A DNA stretch of 39,474 bases from Hyphomicrobiales bacterium (GTDB taxonomy: Bacteria > Pseudomonadota > Alphaproteobacteria > Rhizobiales > Rhizobiaceae). Made by a program: the position numbers and the translations under genes. Under the pieces are notes generated by a model. The model was given only the letters and a program-made list of their open reading frames with translations. It had not been told where the DNA came from and made no database searches. Location of the stretch: assembly GCA_003963455.1 (NCBI GenBank), contig RXJA01000277.1, forward strand, positions 1 to 39,474, read 5' to 3'. Positions 1-8,043 of the stretch are shown piece after piece. Numbering within the stretch: position 1 is the first letter of the stretch; each line of letters starts with the position of its first letter.

Positions 1-261
1 GAGTTCCTGGTCGTCAGCTCGACCTTCGCCAGGCATCCGTGGCTGGCGATCCCGCTGGTGTTCGGGCTGCTCATCGCCTTCGGGGCGCTGTTGCTGCGGC
101 TGACGGGCGTCGCCTTCGGCGAGCCGCGCGGCGGCATGGCGCCGGTCGAGGCGTCCTATGTGCCGATGTATTCGCACCTCGCTCTGGTGTTTGCCGCCGG
201 CATCTATCTGCCGCCGCCGCTGGTGGCGTGGTTCCAGCATGTCGCCGGGATCCTGGGGTAG
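1..261 (+). CDS. HyfF / NuoL-like membrane subunit, C-terminal end (partial)
   Basis: The frame is open from the first base and stops at 259-261, so only the last 86 residues are present. They are hydrophobic and fit the C-terminal helices of the proton-pumping antiporter-like subunits of hydrogenase-4/formate hydrogenlyase and complex I (HyfF, NuoL/ND5 family). The opening EFLVVSSTFARHPWLAIPL and the later GLLIAFGALLLRLTGVAFGE resemble the end of HyfF. In such complexes this subunit sits in the cytoplasmic membrane and moves H+ or Na+. The next gene starts 4 bp after its stop, so it is one operon with the large and small subunits downstream. The family call rests on a fragment plus this gene order. 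Confidence 0.8.
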   Translation, partial: EFLVVSSTFARHPWLAIPLVFGLLIAFGALLLRLTGVAFGEPRGGMAPVEASYVPMYSHLALVFAAGIYLPPPLVAWFQHVAGILG

Positions 262-265
262 GCGC

Positions 266-1792
266 ATGAGCAGGAAGAGCTTGCCCGCACTCGCCGATCT
301 GATCGAGGCCGATCGCCAGGTCGGGCATCACGCCCCCTGGCCGCGCGCCGTGGTCGCCCCCAAGGCCTGGAACCTCGCCGTCGAGCAGCTCGCCGCCGGC
401 CGATGGAGCCTGCTCGGCCTGTGGGGGGAGCCCGACAAGGTTCACATGGCGCTCCTCGACGAGGCGCTGACCATCGGCGTGATCAGCCTCGATTGCCGTG
501 GCGGCCGCTACCCGTCGGTCGGCCAGCACCATTCGCCGGCGCTGCGGCTGGAACGCGCTGCGGCGGACCTGTTCGGGCTGGCGCCGCAAGGCCTGCCAGA
601 CACACGCCGCTGGCTCGACCACGGCCAATGGGGCGTCTTGCATCCGCTGGCGGCGCGGCCCGGCGGGCCGGCGGCCGCCTCTTCCTACCGGTTCCTGACG
701 GCGGAAGGCGAGAGCCTCCACCAGGTCGCGGTCGGGCCCGTGCATGCCGGCATCATCGAGCCGGGGCATTTCCGCTTCACCGCCGGCGGCGAAACGGTGG
801 TGCGGCTGGAGGAGCGGTTGGGCTACGTCCACAAGGGCATCGAAGGCCTGATGGCAGGCGCGCCTATCGATCGCGCCGCGAAACTCGCGGGCCGGACGTC
901 AGGCGACAGCACGGTCGCCTATTCGCTGGCTTTCGCCCGCGCCGCGGAGGCGGCGCTCGGCGTAACGCCGCCGCCGCGCGCAATATGGCTGCGGGCACTG
1001 ATGGCCGAGCTGGAGCGGCTTGCCAACCATCTCGGCGACATCGGCGCGATCTGCAACGACGCCGCCTTCGCGATCATGCTTGCGCATTGCGGTGTGCTGC
1101 GCGAGCGCGTGCTGCGCGCCGCCGATGCGGCCTTCGGCCATCGCCTGATGCGCGACCGCATCCTGCCCGGCGGCACGGCAAGCGATCTGGACGAGGCGGG
1201 AACCAGCGCCATCCGGTCGCTGGTCGCGGAGATCAGGCAGCGATTTCCGCATCTGGTGGAGCTCTACGACAACACCGCCTCGCTCCAGGACCGCACGGTG
1301 GCGACCGGCCGGCTCAAGGTCGAGCTTGCCCGGCAATATGCCGCCGGCGGCTATGTCGGGCGGGCGTCGGGCCGCGATTTCGATGCGCGCCGCAGCCCGG
1401 GCTACTCGCCTTACGACCAGCTCGACTTCGACGTGCCGGTGCTGCAGGAGGGCGACGTCAATGCCCGCGTATGGATCCGCGTGCGGGAGGTCGAGCAGAG
1501 CCTGTCGCTGGTCGAGCAGATGCTGGCGCGCCTGCCCGAAGGCCCGATCAGCGTCGATATCGCCGCGCCGGATGAACCGCGCGAGGGGATGGCGCTGGTC
1601 GAGGGTTTCCGTGGCGATATACTGGTCTGGCTGCGCATCGGCAAGGACGGCCTGATCGAGCGCTGCCACCTGCGCGACCCTTCCTGGTTCCAGTGGCCGC
1701 TGCTGGAAGCGGCGATCGACGGCAACATCATCGCCGACTTCCCGCTTTGCAACAAATCGTTCAACTGCTCCTATTCCGGCCATGACCTCTAG
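266..1792 (+). CDS. HyfG/HycE-like (NuoCD-like) large subunit lacking nickel ligands
   Basis: The protein has 508 residues. Residues 1 to about 150 form a NuoC-like (30-kDa) domain; from about 155 on it is a NuoD/[NiFe] large-subunit domain with the family block LEERLGYVHKGIEGL (181-195). In true hydrogenases the first metal motif reads RxCGxC near here; this protein has RTSGDST at 210-216, with no cysteine. The C-terminal DPCxxC motif is also absent; the chain ends FPLCNKSFNCSYSGHDL. It therefore probably does not bind a NiFe centre. This fits the energy-converting hydrogenase-related (Ehr) complexes, where the subunit may keep a quinone- or redox-coupling role. The ATG at 266, 4 bp after the upstream stop, gives a normal family N-terminus. 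The small subunit follows 12 bp downstream. Confidence 0.88.
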   Translation: MSRKSLPALADLIEADRQVGHHAPWPRAVVAPKAWNLAVEQLAAGRWSLLGLWGEPDKVHMALLDEALTIGVISLDCRGGRYPSVGQHHSPALRLERAAADLFGLAPQGLPDTRRWLDHGQWGVLHPLAARPGGPAAASSYRFLTAEGESLHQVAVGPVHAGIIEPGHFRFTAGGETVVRLEERLGYVHKGIEGLMAGAPIDRAAKLAGRTSGDSTVAYSLAFARAAEAALGVTPPPRAIWLRALMAELERLANHLGDIGAICNDAAFAIMLAHCGVLRERVLRAADAAFGHRLMRDRILPGGTASDLDEAGTSAIRSLVAEIRQRFPHLVELYDNTASLQDRTVATGRLKVELARQYAAGGYVGRASGRDFDARRSPGYSPYDQLDFDVPVLQEGDVNARVWIRVREVEQSLSLVEQMLARLPEGPISVDIAAPDEPREGMALVEGFRGDILVWLRIGKDGLIERCHLRDPSWFQWPLLEAAIDGNIIADFPLCNKSFNCSYSGHDL

Positions 1793-1804
1793 AGGCCTAC
1801 CGCC

Positions 1805-2344
1805 ATGCGCAAGCTCCTCTTCGAAAGCCTGATCCGCCCGCCCCTGACCGAGCGCGCGCCGCAAGCCAGCAACGCCGCCGTCGACGAGCTGGCGCGCGCG
1901 CTTGACGGGCTTGCCCGCAGGCGGCTGGGCCGGAGCCTGTCGATCCGCGCGGTGGACGCCGGCTCCTGCAATGGCTGCGAGCTCGAAATCCACGCGCTCA
2001 ACAACGCCTTCTACGACATCGAGCGCTTCGGCTTCCGCTTCGTCGCCTCGCCGCGCCATGCCGACGTGCTTCTGGTCACCGGGCCGGTCACCAAGAACAT
2101 GCGCGAGGCGCTGAAGCGGACCTTCGACGCGACGCCCAACCCGAAATGGGTGGTCGCGCTGGGCGACTGCGCCAGGGATGGCGGCTGCTTCGCCGGCAGC
2201 TATGCCGTCGTCGGCGGCGTGTCGGACGTGGTGCCGGTGGACCTGCACATTCCAGGCTGCCCGCCGCCGCCGATCGAGATCCTCAAGGGACTGATCGCGC
2301 TGCTCGACGGCGCGAACGGGAAGGCCGGTACCGCCAAGGGCTGA
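1805..2344 (+). CDS. HyfI/HycG-like (NuoB-like) small Fe-S subunit
   Basis: The 179-residue protein belongs to the NuoB / [NiFe]-hydrogenase-4 small-subunit family. It keeps the ligands of the proximal (N2-type) 4Fe-4S cluster: CNGC at 55-58, Cys122 in GDCARDGGC and Cys152 in IPGCPPPP. It would pass electrons between the upstream Fe-S chain and the large subunit on the cytoplasmic face of the membrane complex. It begins 12 bp after the large-subunit gene and seems to end the operon, since the next gene is on the other strand. The intact cluster beside a large subunit without nickel ligands supports an Ehr complex: electron transfer is kept while H2 chemistry is probably lost. The substrate is unknown. 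Confidence 0.9.
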   Translation: MRKLLFESLIRPPLTERAPQASNAAVDELARALDGLARRRLGRSLSIRAVDAGSCNGCELEIHALNNAFYDIERFGFRFVASPRHADVLLVTGPVTKNMREALKRTFDATPNPKWVVALGDCARDGGCFAGSYAVVGGVSDVVPVDLHIPGCPPPPIEILKGLIALLDGANGKAGTAKG

Positions 2345-2482
2345 TCGGTAGGGGCCGGCCTGCCGCGACCCTGGAGCGTTTCAGCGTTTCGCGGAACGCC
2401 CTTAACCGCTCCGCACTTTTGACAACCGGCCGCAGCGCCTTTGACGCTGGCCGTTCGAGTTCACGCGATCGCCGTCGATCGC

Positions 2483-3076
2483 CTATTGAGCTTTCGACCA
2501 GCCCCGAAGGGCTATGTCCGCGACAGCTTCCAACTCCTTTTTGTTAGCTCCGTCGGCCGACAATATCGCCATTCCGTATATCAATGCGGAAAAATACCGG
2601 GCGAGATCGGCGGGTTGCGCGTCGGCCCGCAGCTCGCCTTCGTCCTGCGCTCGCCGCAGCCGATCCAGTATGCCGAGTTCGCCGCGGCGACGCCGCGCGG
2701 CCAGATCTCCTCTGACCGCCTGCGAGAGCGGGCTGACGGACAATGCCCCTTGGACACCCAGACAGCCCTGCGGATTGCGCTTGTCTCCATGCAGCTCGAC
2801 CGGCCCGGTCATCAGGTGCCGAATGGCGTCCTGAAGGGCCGTGGCCTGCTGCGCGGCGCGCCTGTAGGAACCGGCCCGGCTCTCGTAGCGATCCATCACG
2901 CGCTGGAACAAGGCCTCCTTGCTGCCGAACGCGGCGTAGAGACTGGCGCGGGTGATGCCGAGCGCCTCGGTAAGGTCGGCGATCGAAGTCCCCTCATAGC
3001 CATGGCGCCAGAACAGCTGGACCGCCCGGTCGAGCGCCTGGTCGATATCGAACTCGCGCGGTCTTCCTGCTCCCAT
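2483..3076 (-). CDS. TetR/AcrR-family transcriptional repressor
   Basis: This is a 197-residue TetR-family regulator. The N-terminal helix-turn-helix spans about residues 10-55, with the family block GTSIADLTEALGITRASLY, followed by a variable ligand-binding domain. An in-frame ATG lies at 3103, but the start at 3076 is preferred: it has GGAGG about 7 bases upstream and gives the usual MGAGRPREFD opening, whereas 3103 has no ribosome binding site. It is divergent from the exported hydrolase at 3177, and a perfect 16-bp palindrome sits between the two genes. It probably represses both genes until a ligand, perhaps a hydrolase substrate, binds. The ligand cannot be read from the sequence. Confidence 0.9.
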   Translation of the reverse strand: MGAGRPREFDIDQALDRAVQLFWRHGYEGTSIADLTEALGITRASLYAAFGSKEALFQRVMDRYESRAGSYRRAAQQATALQDAIRHLMTGPVELHGDKRNPQGCLGVQGALSVSPLSQAVRGDLAARRRRGELGILDRLRRAQDEGELRADAQPADLARYFSALIYGMAILSADGANKKELEAVADIALRGWSKAQ

Positions 3077-3121
3077 GCCAAACCTCCGACTCAGCGTTTC
3101 CATAATAGGGCTTGCTTAATG

Positions 3122-3137
3122 TAGAACGATCGTTCTA
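3122..3137. promoter_or_regulatory. Palindromic operator, TetR-type
   Basis: TAGAACGATCGTTCTA is a perfect 16-bp palindrome between the divergent tetR (start 3076) and hydrolase (start 3177) genes. Its size and its AGAnCG/CGnTCT arms are typical of TetR-family operators. It is the likely site for the adjacent regulator, controlling both promoters. Confidence 0.8.
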
Positions 3138-3176
3138 GATTTCAGCACCTGTGGATCGAAATGATGAGAGGGAAAG

Positions 3177-4088
3177 ATGCTCGGCAAAGCGATGATGCTC
3201 TCTTTGTTCCTGGCGATCGGCGCGCCGATGACCGTTCATGCGGAAGGCGGCACCTTTCCAGGCTTCCGGACTGAAATGGTCGCCGCGAACGGCGCCGAAA
3301 TCTATGCGCGCATCGGCGGATCGGGACCGGCCGTGGTGCTGATCCACGGATTTGGCGACACCGGCGACATGTGGGAACCACTGGCCCGAGAGCTTTCCAA
3401 GGATCATACCGTTGTCGTCCCCGATCTGCGCGGCATGGGGCTCTCCTCGATCCCGGAGGGCGGCTACGAAAAATGGAACCAGGCCGCCGATATCCGGGCC
3501 GTGCTCGACCATCTGAAAATTGGGAACGCAGACATCATCGGGCACGATATCGGCACGATGGTCGCCTATGCCTACGCGGCCCGCTATCCTGAAAAGACGG
3601 ACAAGCTTGTCGTGATGGATGCGCCGGTGCCGGGCATTCCGCCCTGGAACGACATCGTGCGGGATCCGAGGCTCTGGCATTTCGATTTCGGCGGACCCGA
3701 CATGGAGCGCCTCGTGCGAGGCCGCGAGCGCATCTATCTCGACAGATTCTGGAACGAGTTCGCGGGCACGCCCGCGAAATTCGACGAGGCGACCCGGCGG
3801 CACTATGCGAAACTCTATGCAAGGCCCGGCGCCATGCGCGCCGCCTTCGCCCAGTTCCGATCGATCCGGAAGGATGCGGTCGACAACCAGGCTGCCCTGG
3901 CAAAGAAATTGCCGATGCCCGTGCTTGCCATCGGCGGCGCGAAATCAATTGGCGCGACGGAAGCCGTCGTGATGCGCAACGCCGCCAGCAACGTGACCGA
4001 AGTCGTCATCCCCGATTCCGGGCACTGGCTGATGGAAGAGGCTCCCGGACCGACGATAAGCGCGGTGCGGGATTTTCTGGCTCGATAG
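3177..4088 (+). CDS. Exported alpha/beta hydrolase (epoxide hydrolase / dehalogenase type)
   Basis: The protein has 303 residues with a signal peptide (about 1-22, ending VHA before EGG). The alpha/beta fold shows the oxyanion-hole motif HGFGDTGDMW (57-66), the nucleophile elbow GHDIG with Asp124, and the catalytic His283 in DSGHW near the C-terminus. An Asp nucleophile, rather than Ser, places it with epoxide hydrolases and haloalkane/haloacetate dehalogenases. Substrate is not predictable. Export suggests an extracytoplasmic substrate. It is divergent from tetR and probably controlled by it. The ATG at 3177 follows a purine-rich GAGAGGGAAAG; a second ATG at 3192 is also possible. Confidence 0.88.
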   Translation: MLGKAMMLSLFLAIGAPMTVHAEGGTFPGFRTEMVAANGAEIYARIGGSGPAVVLIHGFGDTGDMWEPLARELSKDHTVVVPDLRGMGLSSIPEGGYEKWNQAADIRAVLDHLKIGNADIIGHDIGTMVAYAYAARYPEKTDKLVVMDAPVPGIPPWNDIVRDPRLWHFDFGGPDMERLVRGRERIYLDRFWNEFAGTPAKFDEATRRHYAKLYARPGAMRAAFAQFRSIRKDAVDNQAALAKKLPMPVLAIGGAKSIGATEAVVMRNAASNVTEVVIPDSGHWLMEEAPGPTISAVRDFLAR

Positions 4089-4093
4089 CAAGA

Positions 4094-4636
4094 TCAGGCA
4101 GGACAGTAGGTCAACCTGATCACATCCTCGCCGATGCGATCATGAGCCACTAGGCGCAGCGGTGGCCGAGGTCCGGCGAAATATGGCTTGCCGCGACCGA
4201 GCACGACGGGGTGCAGATAGATCCGGTACTCATCGATCAAGCCCAGCTCGGTGAGGCTTTGCGCCAAATCCGGGCCGGCGACCTCGATCTCGCCGTCGCG
4301 CCCGGCCTTCAGTTCGCGGATCGCGCCCTCGAGGTTGCCCTCGACAAGCGTGGCGTTCGGGCCGACGGACTTCAACGAACGCGAGACGACCCATTTCGGC
4401 TGGTTCCGCCACGCCGCCGCGTAGGCAAGCCGCTCGGCATCCCATTCAGGATGATCGTCGTCCCAGTAGCGCATGATGTCATACATGCGACGACCGTAAA
4501 TGCTGCCGGCCTGCCGCTCAGCCTCTTCGATGAAGTGGCGGAAGAGCGTAGGGCTTGGTCCGAACGCCATGTGATCGACGTAGCCGTCCAGCGACTGGTT
4601 CATTCCGAACACGAGCTTGGCCATAGCCCTACTCAT
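4094..4636 (-). CDS. Dihydrofolate reductase-like protein (RibD C-terminal family)
   Basis: The 180-residue protein matches the RibD-C / DHFR-like family in the MAKLVFGMNQSLDGYVDH opening, the middle block IYGRRMYDIMRYWDDD, and the late block IYLHPVVLGRGKPYF. Members bind NAD(P)H, but their substrates are mostly unknown. The start at 4636 has AGGA 5 bases upstream; the family-typical MAKLV start at 4624 is the alternative. It converges on the hydrolase gene with a 5-bp gap. A close paralogue at 22548-23081, inside the mobile element, carries a nonsense codon; the present copy is intact. Confidence 0.85.
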   Translation of the reverse strand: MSRAMAKLVFGMNQSLDGYVDHMAFGPSPTLFRHFIEEAERQAGSIYGRRMYDIMRYWDDDHPEWDAERLAYAAAWRNQPKWVVSRSLKSVGPNATLVEGNLEGAIRELKAGRDGEIEVAGPDLAQSLTELGLIDEYRIYLHPVVLGRGKPYFAGPRPPLRLVAHDRIGEDVIRLTYCPA

Positions 4637-5262
4637 CTTTGTCCTGGAGTAAAACAATGGCGCGCCGTCGCAGGTGAAGATGAGAACTATGTCTACGCCA
4701 TAGCCCTCTAAGGCCCTCCTTGTGCAGACGGGCTCGACGAACTGCTGCCGTGGAGCTGGATAGCACCCTGAATGCTCTCGTCGAATTTACCTCGGCGACC
4801 AGTGTGTACGAGGGTTAGCCGGTAGACCGTGGAACATTCAGGCGGTCAGGCGGGCCTTCGCATTTGGCGCCAGATTCATCGGTTCGTGCAACGAGCGCCA
4901 AACTTCTCCAACGACGTGCCTGATAAAAGGCATAGGCCGCCGCCGCTTCGCAGCGGCTGTTCTCCGCCAGCCATGCATAGTCCAATGCCCGCCGCAGACA
5001 CTCCTGCTGAGTGAATGGCGTCTTCGTCACGCGCCACATCGTCCTTCCTCATCTCGCGGCAGAACGCCGATCCAAGGAGTATCGCGCCAAGCTCGAGCGA
5101 ATTCTCTCGACACAGCCGAAACATGTCATGCAGGCAGATCCGAGGGGGCATGGTCAGGACATTGATTCCATCATTACCGACATCGCTTATAGAGCTGTCA
5201 TGTCTTAACCAGCAGCAGGAGCCGACCGAAGACGCCGACCGGGCAGGAGTCAGATTCGGACG
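4637..5262. other. Mostly non-coding gap of about 620 bp
   Basis: This stretch lies between the DHFR-like gene and the 280-residue gene. It has short ORFs in several frames, but only the one at 4815-5039 (minus) looks at all protein-like. No tRNA, repeat or clear terminator was seen. It would hold the promoter of the DHFR-like gene. Confidence 0.4.
4815..5039 (-). CDS. Small hypothetical protein, possibly degraded
   Basis: A 74-residue minus-strand ORF. Residues 1-48, from MWRVTKTPFTQQECLRRAL to YAFYQARRW, have a natural amphipathic composition; the last 26 residues look random. The gene may be a remnant that has lost its C-terminus. I do not recognise the family. The plus strand also has short ORFs here, so coding is uncertain. 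Confidence 0.3.
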   Translation of the reverse strand: MWRVTKTPFTQQECLRRALDYAWLAENSRCEAAAAYAFYQARRWRSLALVARTDESGAKCEGPPDRLNVPRSTG

Positions 5263-6105
5263 CTATCCCGAACCATCCGTGGATGCCGGAAGGACTTCGG
5301 AATTGTGTTCTTCAAGAGATTTCGCCATCGCTTCGGCGGCCATTGTCAGAAGTATTGACCTGCTTCCCAGATTGCTGATCTCAGACATGTCCAGAAAATC
5401 CCTGCTTTCAAATGCTATGCCGGGCTGCCATTTTCCGTCGACGAAGGATGCCGCAGCGCCGTCGCTTCGGAGAATGGCGTAGGTTCCATCTGTATCCCCC
5501 ACGATAACCGGCGGTCTCTTCGGGTTGCTATCCGCTGAACCTATTTCCGATTGTGTTTGGGCTTGAGGCCGCGTGCGTTCTGCTCTGCGCTCGTAAGCCA
5601 CGAGTAGGTTCTGCAAGACCGTCAAGCACTGACCCCAGCGTTCGGGCGTAAACATTGGCTGGGAGGGGCCGATTTCCGTCAAGCGATAGCTCCGAAGAAA
5701 ATCACGGTCTAATTGACGAATGGGCCAATGCTCCGCGACTTGGGCAAGCCGAAGTCGCGCGTCGCTCAGGTAGTAGCCGAGCAACCAGGCGTTCAACTCC
5801 GCGGCGTGAATTGTCGTGTCATTGCGAGCCACCTCATCGACCAACTCTTGGGCGCCGCTCAGGGCTGTCGCCTGGTCGTAGTGATGGTCTGCTTGAATCA
5901 CGGTCTTCCATAGCGAAAAGGCCGCGCCGAGCATCATGTTGAGCATGCCCTCATCCAGGCTTGCGTGAACCGCTTCGGTCGTTTTCGGGAGTGCAGCCAG
6001 CAGTTCCTTGATGCGCAACAACGCTCGCTGAATATTGTCCCGCGCCGGAACAAGCCATTCGGGAGAATCTGCGTGGCGTCGTGGCCAGGACACTCGATCC
6101 ATCAT
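5263..6105 (-). CDS. Hypothetical protein with a C-terminal domain shared with the gene at 16182
   Basis: A 280-residue cytoplasmic protein of unknown function. Residues 1 to about 180 are mostly helical, with no signal peptide. Residues about 198-268 form a compact domain (VIVGDTDGTYAILRSDG, then WQPGIAFESRDFLDM and AAEAMAKSLE). This domain aligns over its whole length with the 77-residue protein at 16182-16415, which is the domain alone. So it is a fusion or two-domain form of a local family. The start ATG-ATG at 6105-6100 follows GGCAGGTA. No catalytic motif was recognised. Confidence 0.75.
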   Translation of the reverse strand: MMDRVSWPRRHADSPEWLVPARDNIQRALLRIKELLAALPKTTEAVHASLDEGMLNMMLGAAFSLWKTVIQADHHYDQATALSGAQELVDEVARNDTTIHAAELNAWLLGYYLSDARLRLAQVAEHWPIRQLDRDFLRSYRLTEIGPSQPMFTPERWGQCLTVLQNLLVAYERRAERTRPQAQTQSEIGSADSNPKRPPVIVGDTDGTYAILRSDGAAASFVDGKWQPGIAFESRDFLDMSEISNLGSRSILLTMAAEAMAKSLEEHNSEVLPASTDGSG

Positions 6106-6257
6106 TACCTGCCTTTGCTGGACGCTATCACGGGTATCGTCGCGTTTTAATAGGACGTAGGTCGCGAGACGTCTTAAGTTGGCTGCGGGGCCTTCTGATC
6201 ACCCATCGCGATAGCAATGATTTCTTGACCGAGGCGACTGGCAAAAAGGCGACCAAT

Positions 6258-6307
6258 GGTCCTACGACCTTTCGCGCTGCGTCCAAAAGACCTCAGTCCG
6301 ATTTACC
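6258..6307 (+). promoter_or_regulatory. Shared upstream element, copy 1 (before 6386)
   Basis: Copy 1 of a two-part element: GTCCTACGACCTTTCG, then about 20 bp, then GACCTCAGTCCGATTTACC. Related copies lie before the genes at 7327 and 8175, in the same orientation and 80-115 bp upstream of the start codon. It is probably a promoter or operator shared by these genes. Confidence 0.45.
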
Positions 6308-6385
6308 AATCCGCCTTCGTCGACCACTTTCGAAGGCAGGCAAGGAAAAGCGGTTATCCGTCGCGAGGCTAGAGGGGATGTATCG

Positions 6386-6763
6386 ATGATACAAGCTTTG
6401 CTGAGGTGCTCGAAAGCAGGCGCCATGTTGGCCGCTGCCCTTCTTATTTTTGCGGCAACTCCGGCGCTTGCCGATGAAATTCCAGCGGGATGCGTTTTCT
6501 ACAAAGTGGGCACGCCCAAATTTTGGCGCGGCGACGTGCAGTTTAGCCCGGGCGAAGCGTTCTCGTTCGTTGTGATTCACGACGAGGCCGGGAAGCCGAC
6601 GCGTTGTCTCTACTCGATAAAGACGACCCCTTTCTCCATCACCTGCCGCGGCCGGGCGCGGGAACCGTTTTCATTCGTCGGGCCCACGCTGGATGTCCAG
6701 ACCTACGACATTTTGGTTTTTCGGAACGCTGCCTGGTACAAGGTCTGCTACAAGCCGGTGTGA
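6386..6763 (+). CDS. Exported hypothetical protein
   Basis: A 125-residue protein with a clear signal peptide: a basic start, a hydrophobic core MLAAALLIFAATPALA, and a predicted cut after ALA near residue 29. The mature part of about 96 residues has four cysteines (two near CVFYK and CLYS, one in ITCRG and one in KVCYK), which could form two disulfides in the periplasm. No family was recognised. It begins a run of small genes after the 280-residue gene on the other strand. A conserved element lies at 6258-6307. Confidence 0.7.
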   Translation: MIQALLRCSKAGAMLAAALLIFAATPALADEIPAGCVFYKVGTPKFWRGDVQFSPGEAFSFVVIHDEAGKPTRCLYSIKTTPFSITCRGRAREPFSFVGPTLDVQTYDILVFRNAAWYKVCYKPV

Positions 6764-6795
6764 CGACTGCTCGGAGTTGACCAGAAAGAAGAACA

Positions 6796-7137
6796 ATGGT
6801 CGCAGCACCTCTGTCGGACGCTGATCTGGCCAGCCGAGCCGATCTCGTTGTCGAAGCGCGGGTGCTCTACCGATCCAATGGCAGAGCAGCGCTCAGCCTC
6901 AAGCGGATCACCAAGGGCGAGCCTCGCTTGCAGACAGGAGGATGGCTGCACTGGCTTGGCCTTAGGCGTACCGTCATCGTTGGATACCGATCGCAGCCCC
7001 GAGAACCCCGGCTGGGGGACTGGTGGAACGAAGATGCATTTTCTCCAGGCAATCGAATTCGTGCCTATCTAATCTGGGATGATCGCGCCGATTGCTATAC
7101 GGCGGTGTGGTGGAATGGCATCGAGGTTCTCCGCTGA
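6796..7137 (+). CDS. Hypothetical protein
   Basis: A 113-residue protein, 32 bp after the preceding gene and with AAGAAGAAC just upstream of its ATG. The opening SDADLASRADLVVEARVLY resembles the N-terminus of exported 'SDxELxxxADxVVxGxV' proteins without their signal peptide, so the gene may be N-terminally shortened or start differently. It is rich in Trp (7 residues). No catalytic motif was seen. Coding is supported by its spacing and composition only. Confidence 0.55.
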   Translation: MVAAPLSDADLASRADLVVEARVLYRSNGRAALSLKRITKGEPRLQTGGWLHWLGLRRTVIVGYRSQPREPRLGDWWNEDAFSPGNRIRAYLIWDDRADCYTAVWWNGIEVLR

Positions 7138-7166
7138 CAATGCAGCTCCCCCACGATGAGAGCGGC

Positions 7167-7212
7167 GCGTCGTAAGACGTTTCGTTCGCTCTTTTGGACC
7201 TCGGTCGGATTT
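7167..7212 (+). promoter_or_regulatory. Shared upstream element, copy 2 (before 7327)
   Basis: Copy 2 of the element also at 6258 and 8044. It reads GTCGTAAGACGTTTCG, a spacer, then GACCTCGGTCGGATTT. The two halves start 21 bp apart, against 23 bp in copy 1 and 20 bp in copy 3. Confidence 0.45.
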
Positions 7213-7326
7213 CATCGCTGGCACTCGCCCGATACACTCGGATGAGTGGGTAAATTGGATGGCGCTATTTTTTGACGGCTGTTGTTGTTTGTGAACAACC
7301 GAGCCTGACGGGTGGGAGGAGAATTT

Positions 7327-7575
7327 ATGTCAGATGAAAACGACTCAGATGAAGACGATCTGGTGCTCGGCGATATCGTCAGCGAGCTTACGTACGTGAT
7401 CACGAATCAAGAAGTGTTTGACAAGGATGCCTTGATCCTCAGCATGAGGTCCGCGCTGGTCAACATTATTGAACTACGGCTGGAACTCGGGGTCCTGAAA
7501 AAGCAGCTCACCGAACACCTGCTTGAATTTAGCACCGAACACCTGCTTGAATGTAGCGGCGTTGACGAGCCTTGA
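7327..7575 (+). CDS. Small acidic hypothetical protein
   Basis: An 82-residue acidic protein that starts at the ATG at 7327, just after a strong GGGAGGAG ribosome binding site; the in-frame start at 7312 is less likely. Residues 1-17 are almost all Asp/Glu/Ser, and the rest is predicted helical. A tandem in-frame 24-bp duplication near the C-terminus gives TEHLLEFS-TEHLLECS. No family was recognised. The next gene starts 12 bp after its stop and is probably co-transcribed. Confidence 0.6.
   Translation: MSDENDSDEDDLVLGDIVSELTYVITNQEVFDKDALILSMRSALVNIIELRLELGVLKKQLTEHLLEFSTEHLLECSGVDEP
7510..7557 (+). repeat. Tandem 24-bp duplication inside the gene at 7327
   Basis: Two adjacent 24-bp units (7510-7533 and 7534-7557) differ at one base (TTTAGC against TGTAGC). 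The duplication keeps the frame and adds eight residues to a predicted helix. It looks like recent slippage. Confidence 0.9.
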
Positions 7576-7587
7576 AGAAACGGTCAA

Positions 7588-7995
7588 TTGAGCATTTTCA
7601 GCCATTTGTGGAGCCGGTTTTCGACGCGAACGCGCCGTGGGTCGGCTGCGACCGAGGCGTTGCCTTCCAACTCTCTGAATAGTCAAGCTGTCGACCACGA
7701 GCTTCAACTCATTGAACGCAAGACGATCGAGATCATCGAACGCGAGCAGACGCAGCGTGCCGAAGACATCCGTGGGCGCGCCCGCCGTTCGCCGGAACGG
7801 TTCGCCGCGTTATTGAAGCCATTCGGCCATTCCAACAGCCAGTGGGAGGCGTTGAAGGCCGGCATGCAGCCCGGCGACGAGCTCTGGACGTTTACGTCGT
7901 CACCGGCATCATGGCGGGCGCTGGCCGGGAGTGCGGGCATCGCGCTGGTCAGGGAAGGCAGAATCGTCGCGACGATCGTCACTATGAAGAACTAA
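7588..7995 (+). CDS. Hypothetical protein
   Basis: A 135-residue protein starting with TTG at 7588, 12 bp after the upstream gene; the next in-frame ATG (about 7864) would remove most of the chain. The middle part is a charged helix (ERKTIEIIEREQTQRAEDI). The C-terminal block GDELWTFTSSPASWRALAG followed by GIALVREGRIVATIVTMKN looks like a conserved small domain that I have seen in rhizobial hypothetical proteins; its function is unknown. It is likely co-transcribed with the gene at 7327. Confidence 0.6.
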   Translation: MSIFSHLWSRFSTRTRRGSAATEALPSNSLNSQAVDHELQLIERKTIEIIEREQTQRAEDIRGRARRSPERFAALLKPFGHSNSQWEALKAGMQPGDELWTFTSSPASWRALAGSAGIALVREGRIVATIVTMKN

Positions 7996-8043
7996 GGTCG
8001 GTCCGGTTGGTCGTTGTCCGAGGAAACACGATTGGCTATCCTC

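Noticed and set aside
899..2248. Long minus-strand open frame (449 codons) opposite the hydrogenase-like genes
   Set aside because: It is the antisense shadow of two well-recognised plus-strand proteins in GC-rich DNA; its product has no family motif.
5015..5482. Plus-strand open frame of 155 codons
   Set aside because: It overlaps the 280-residue minus-strand gene, whose C-terminal domain is supported by a homologue at 16182; the plus-strand product looks random.
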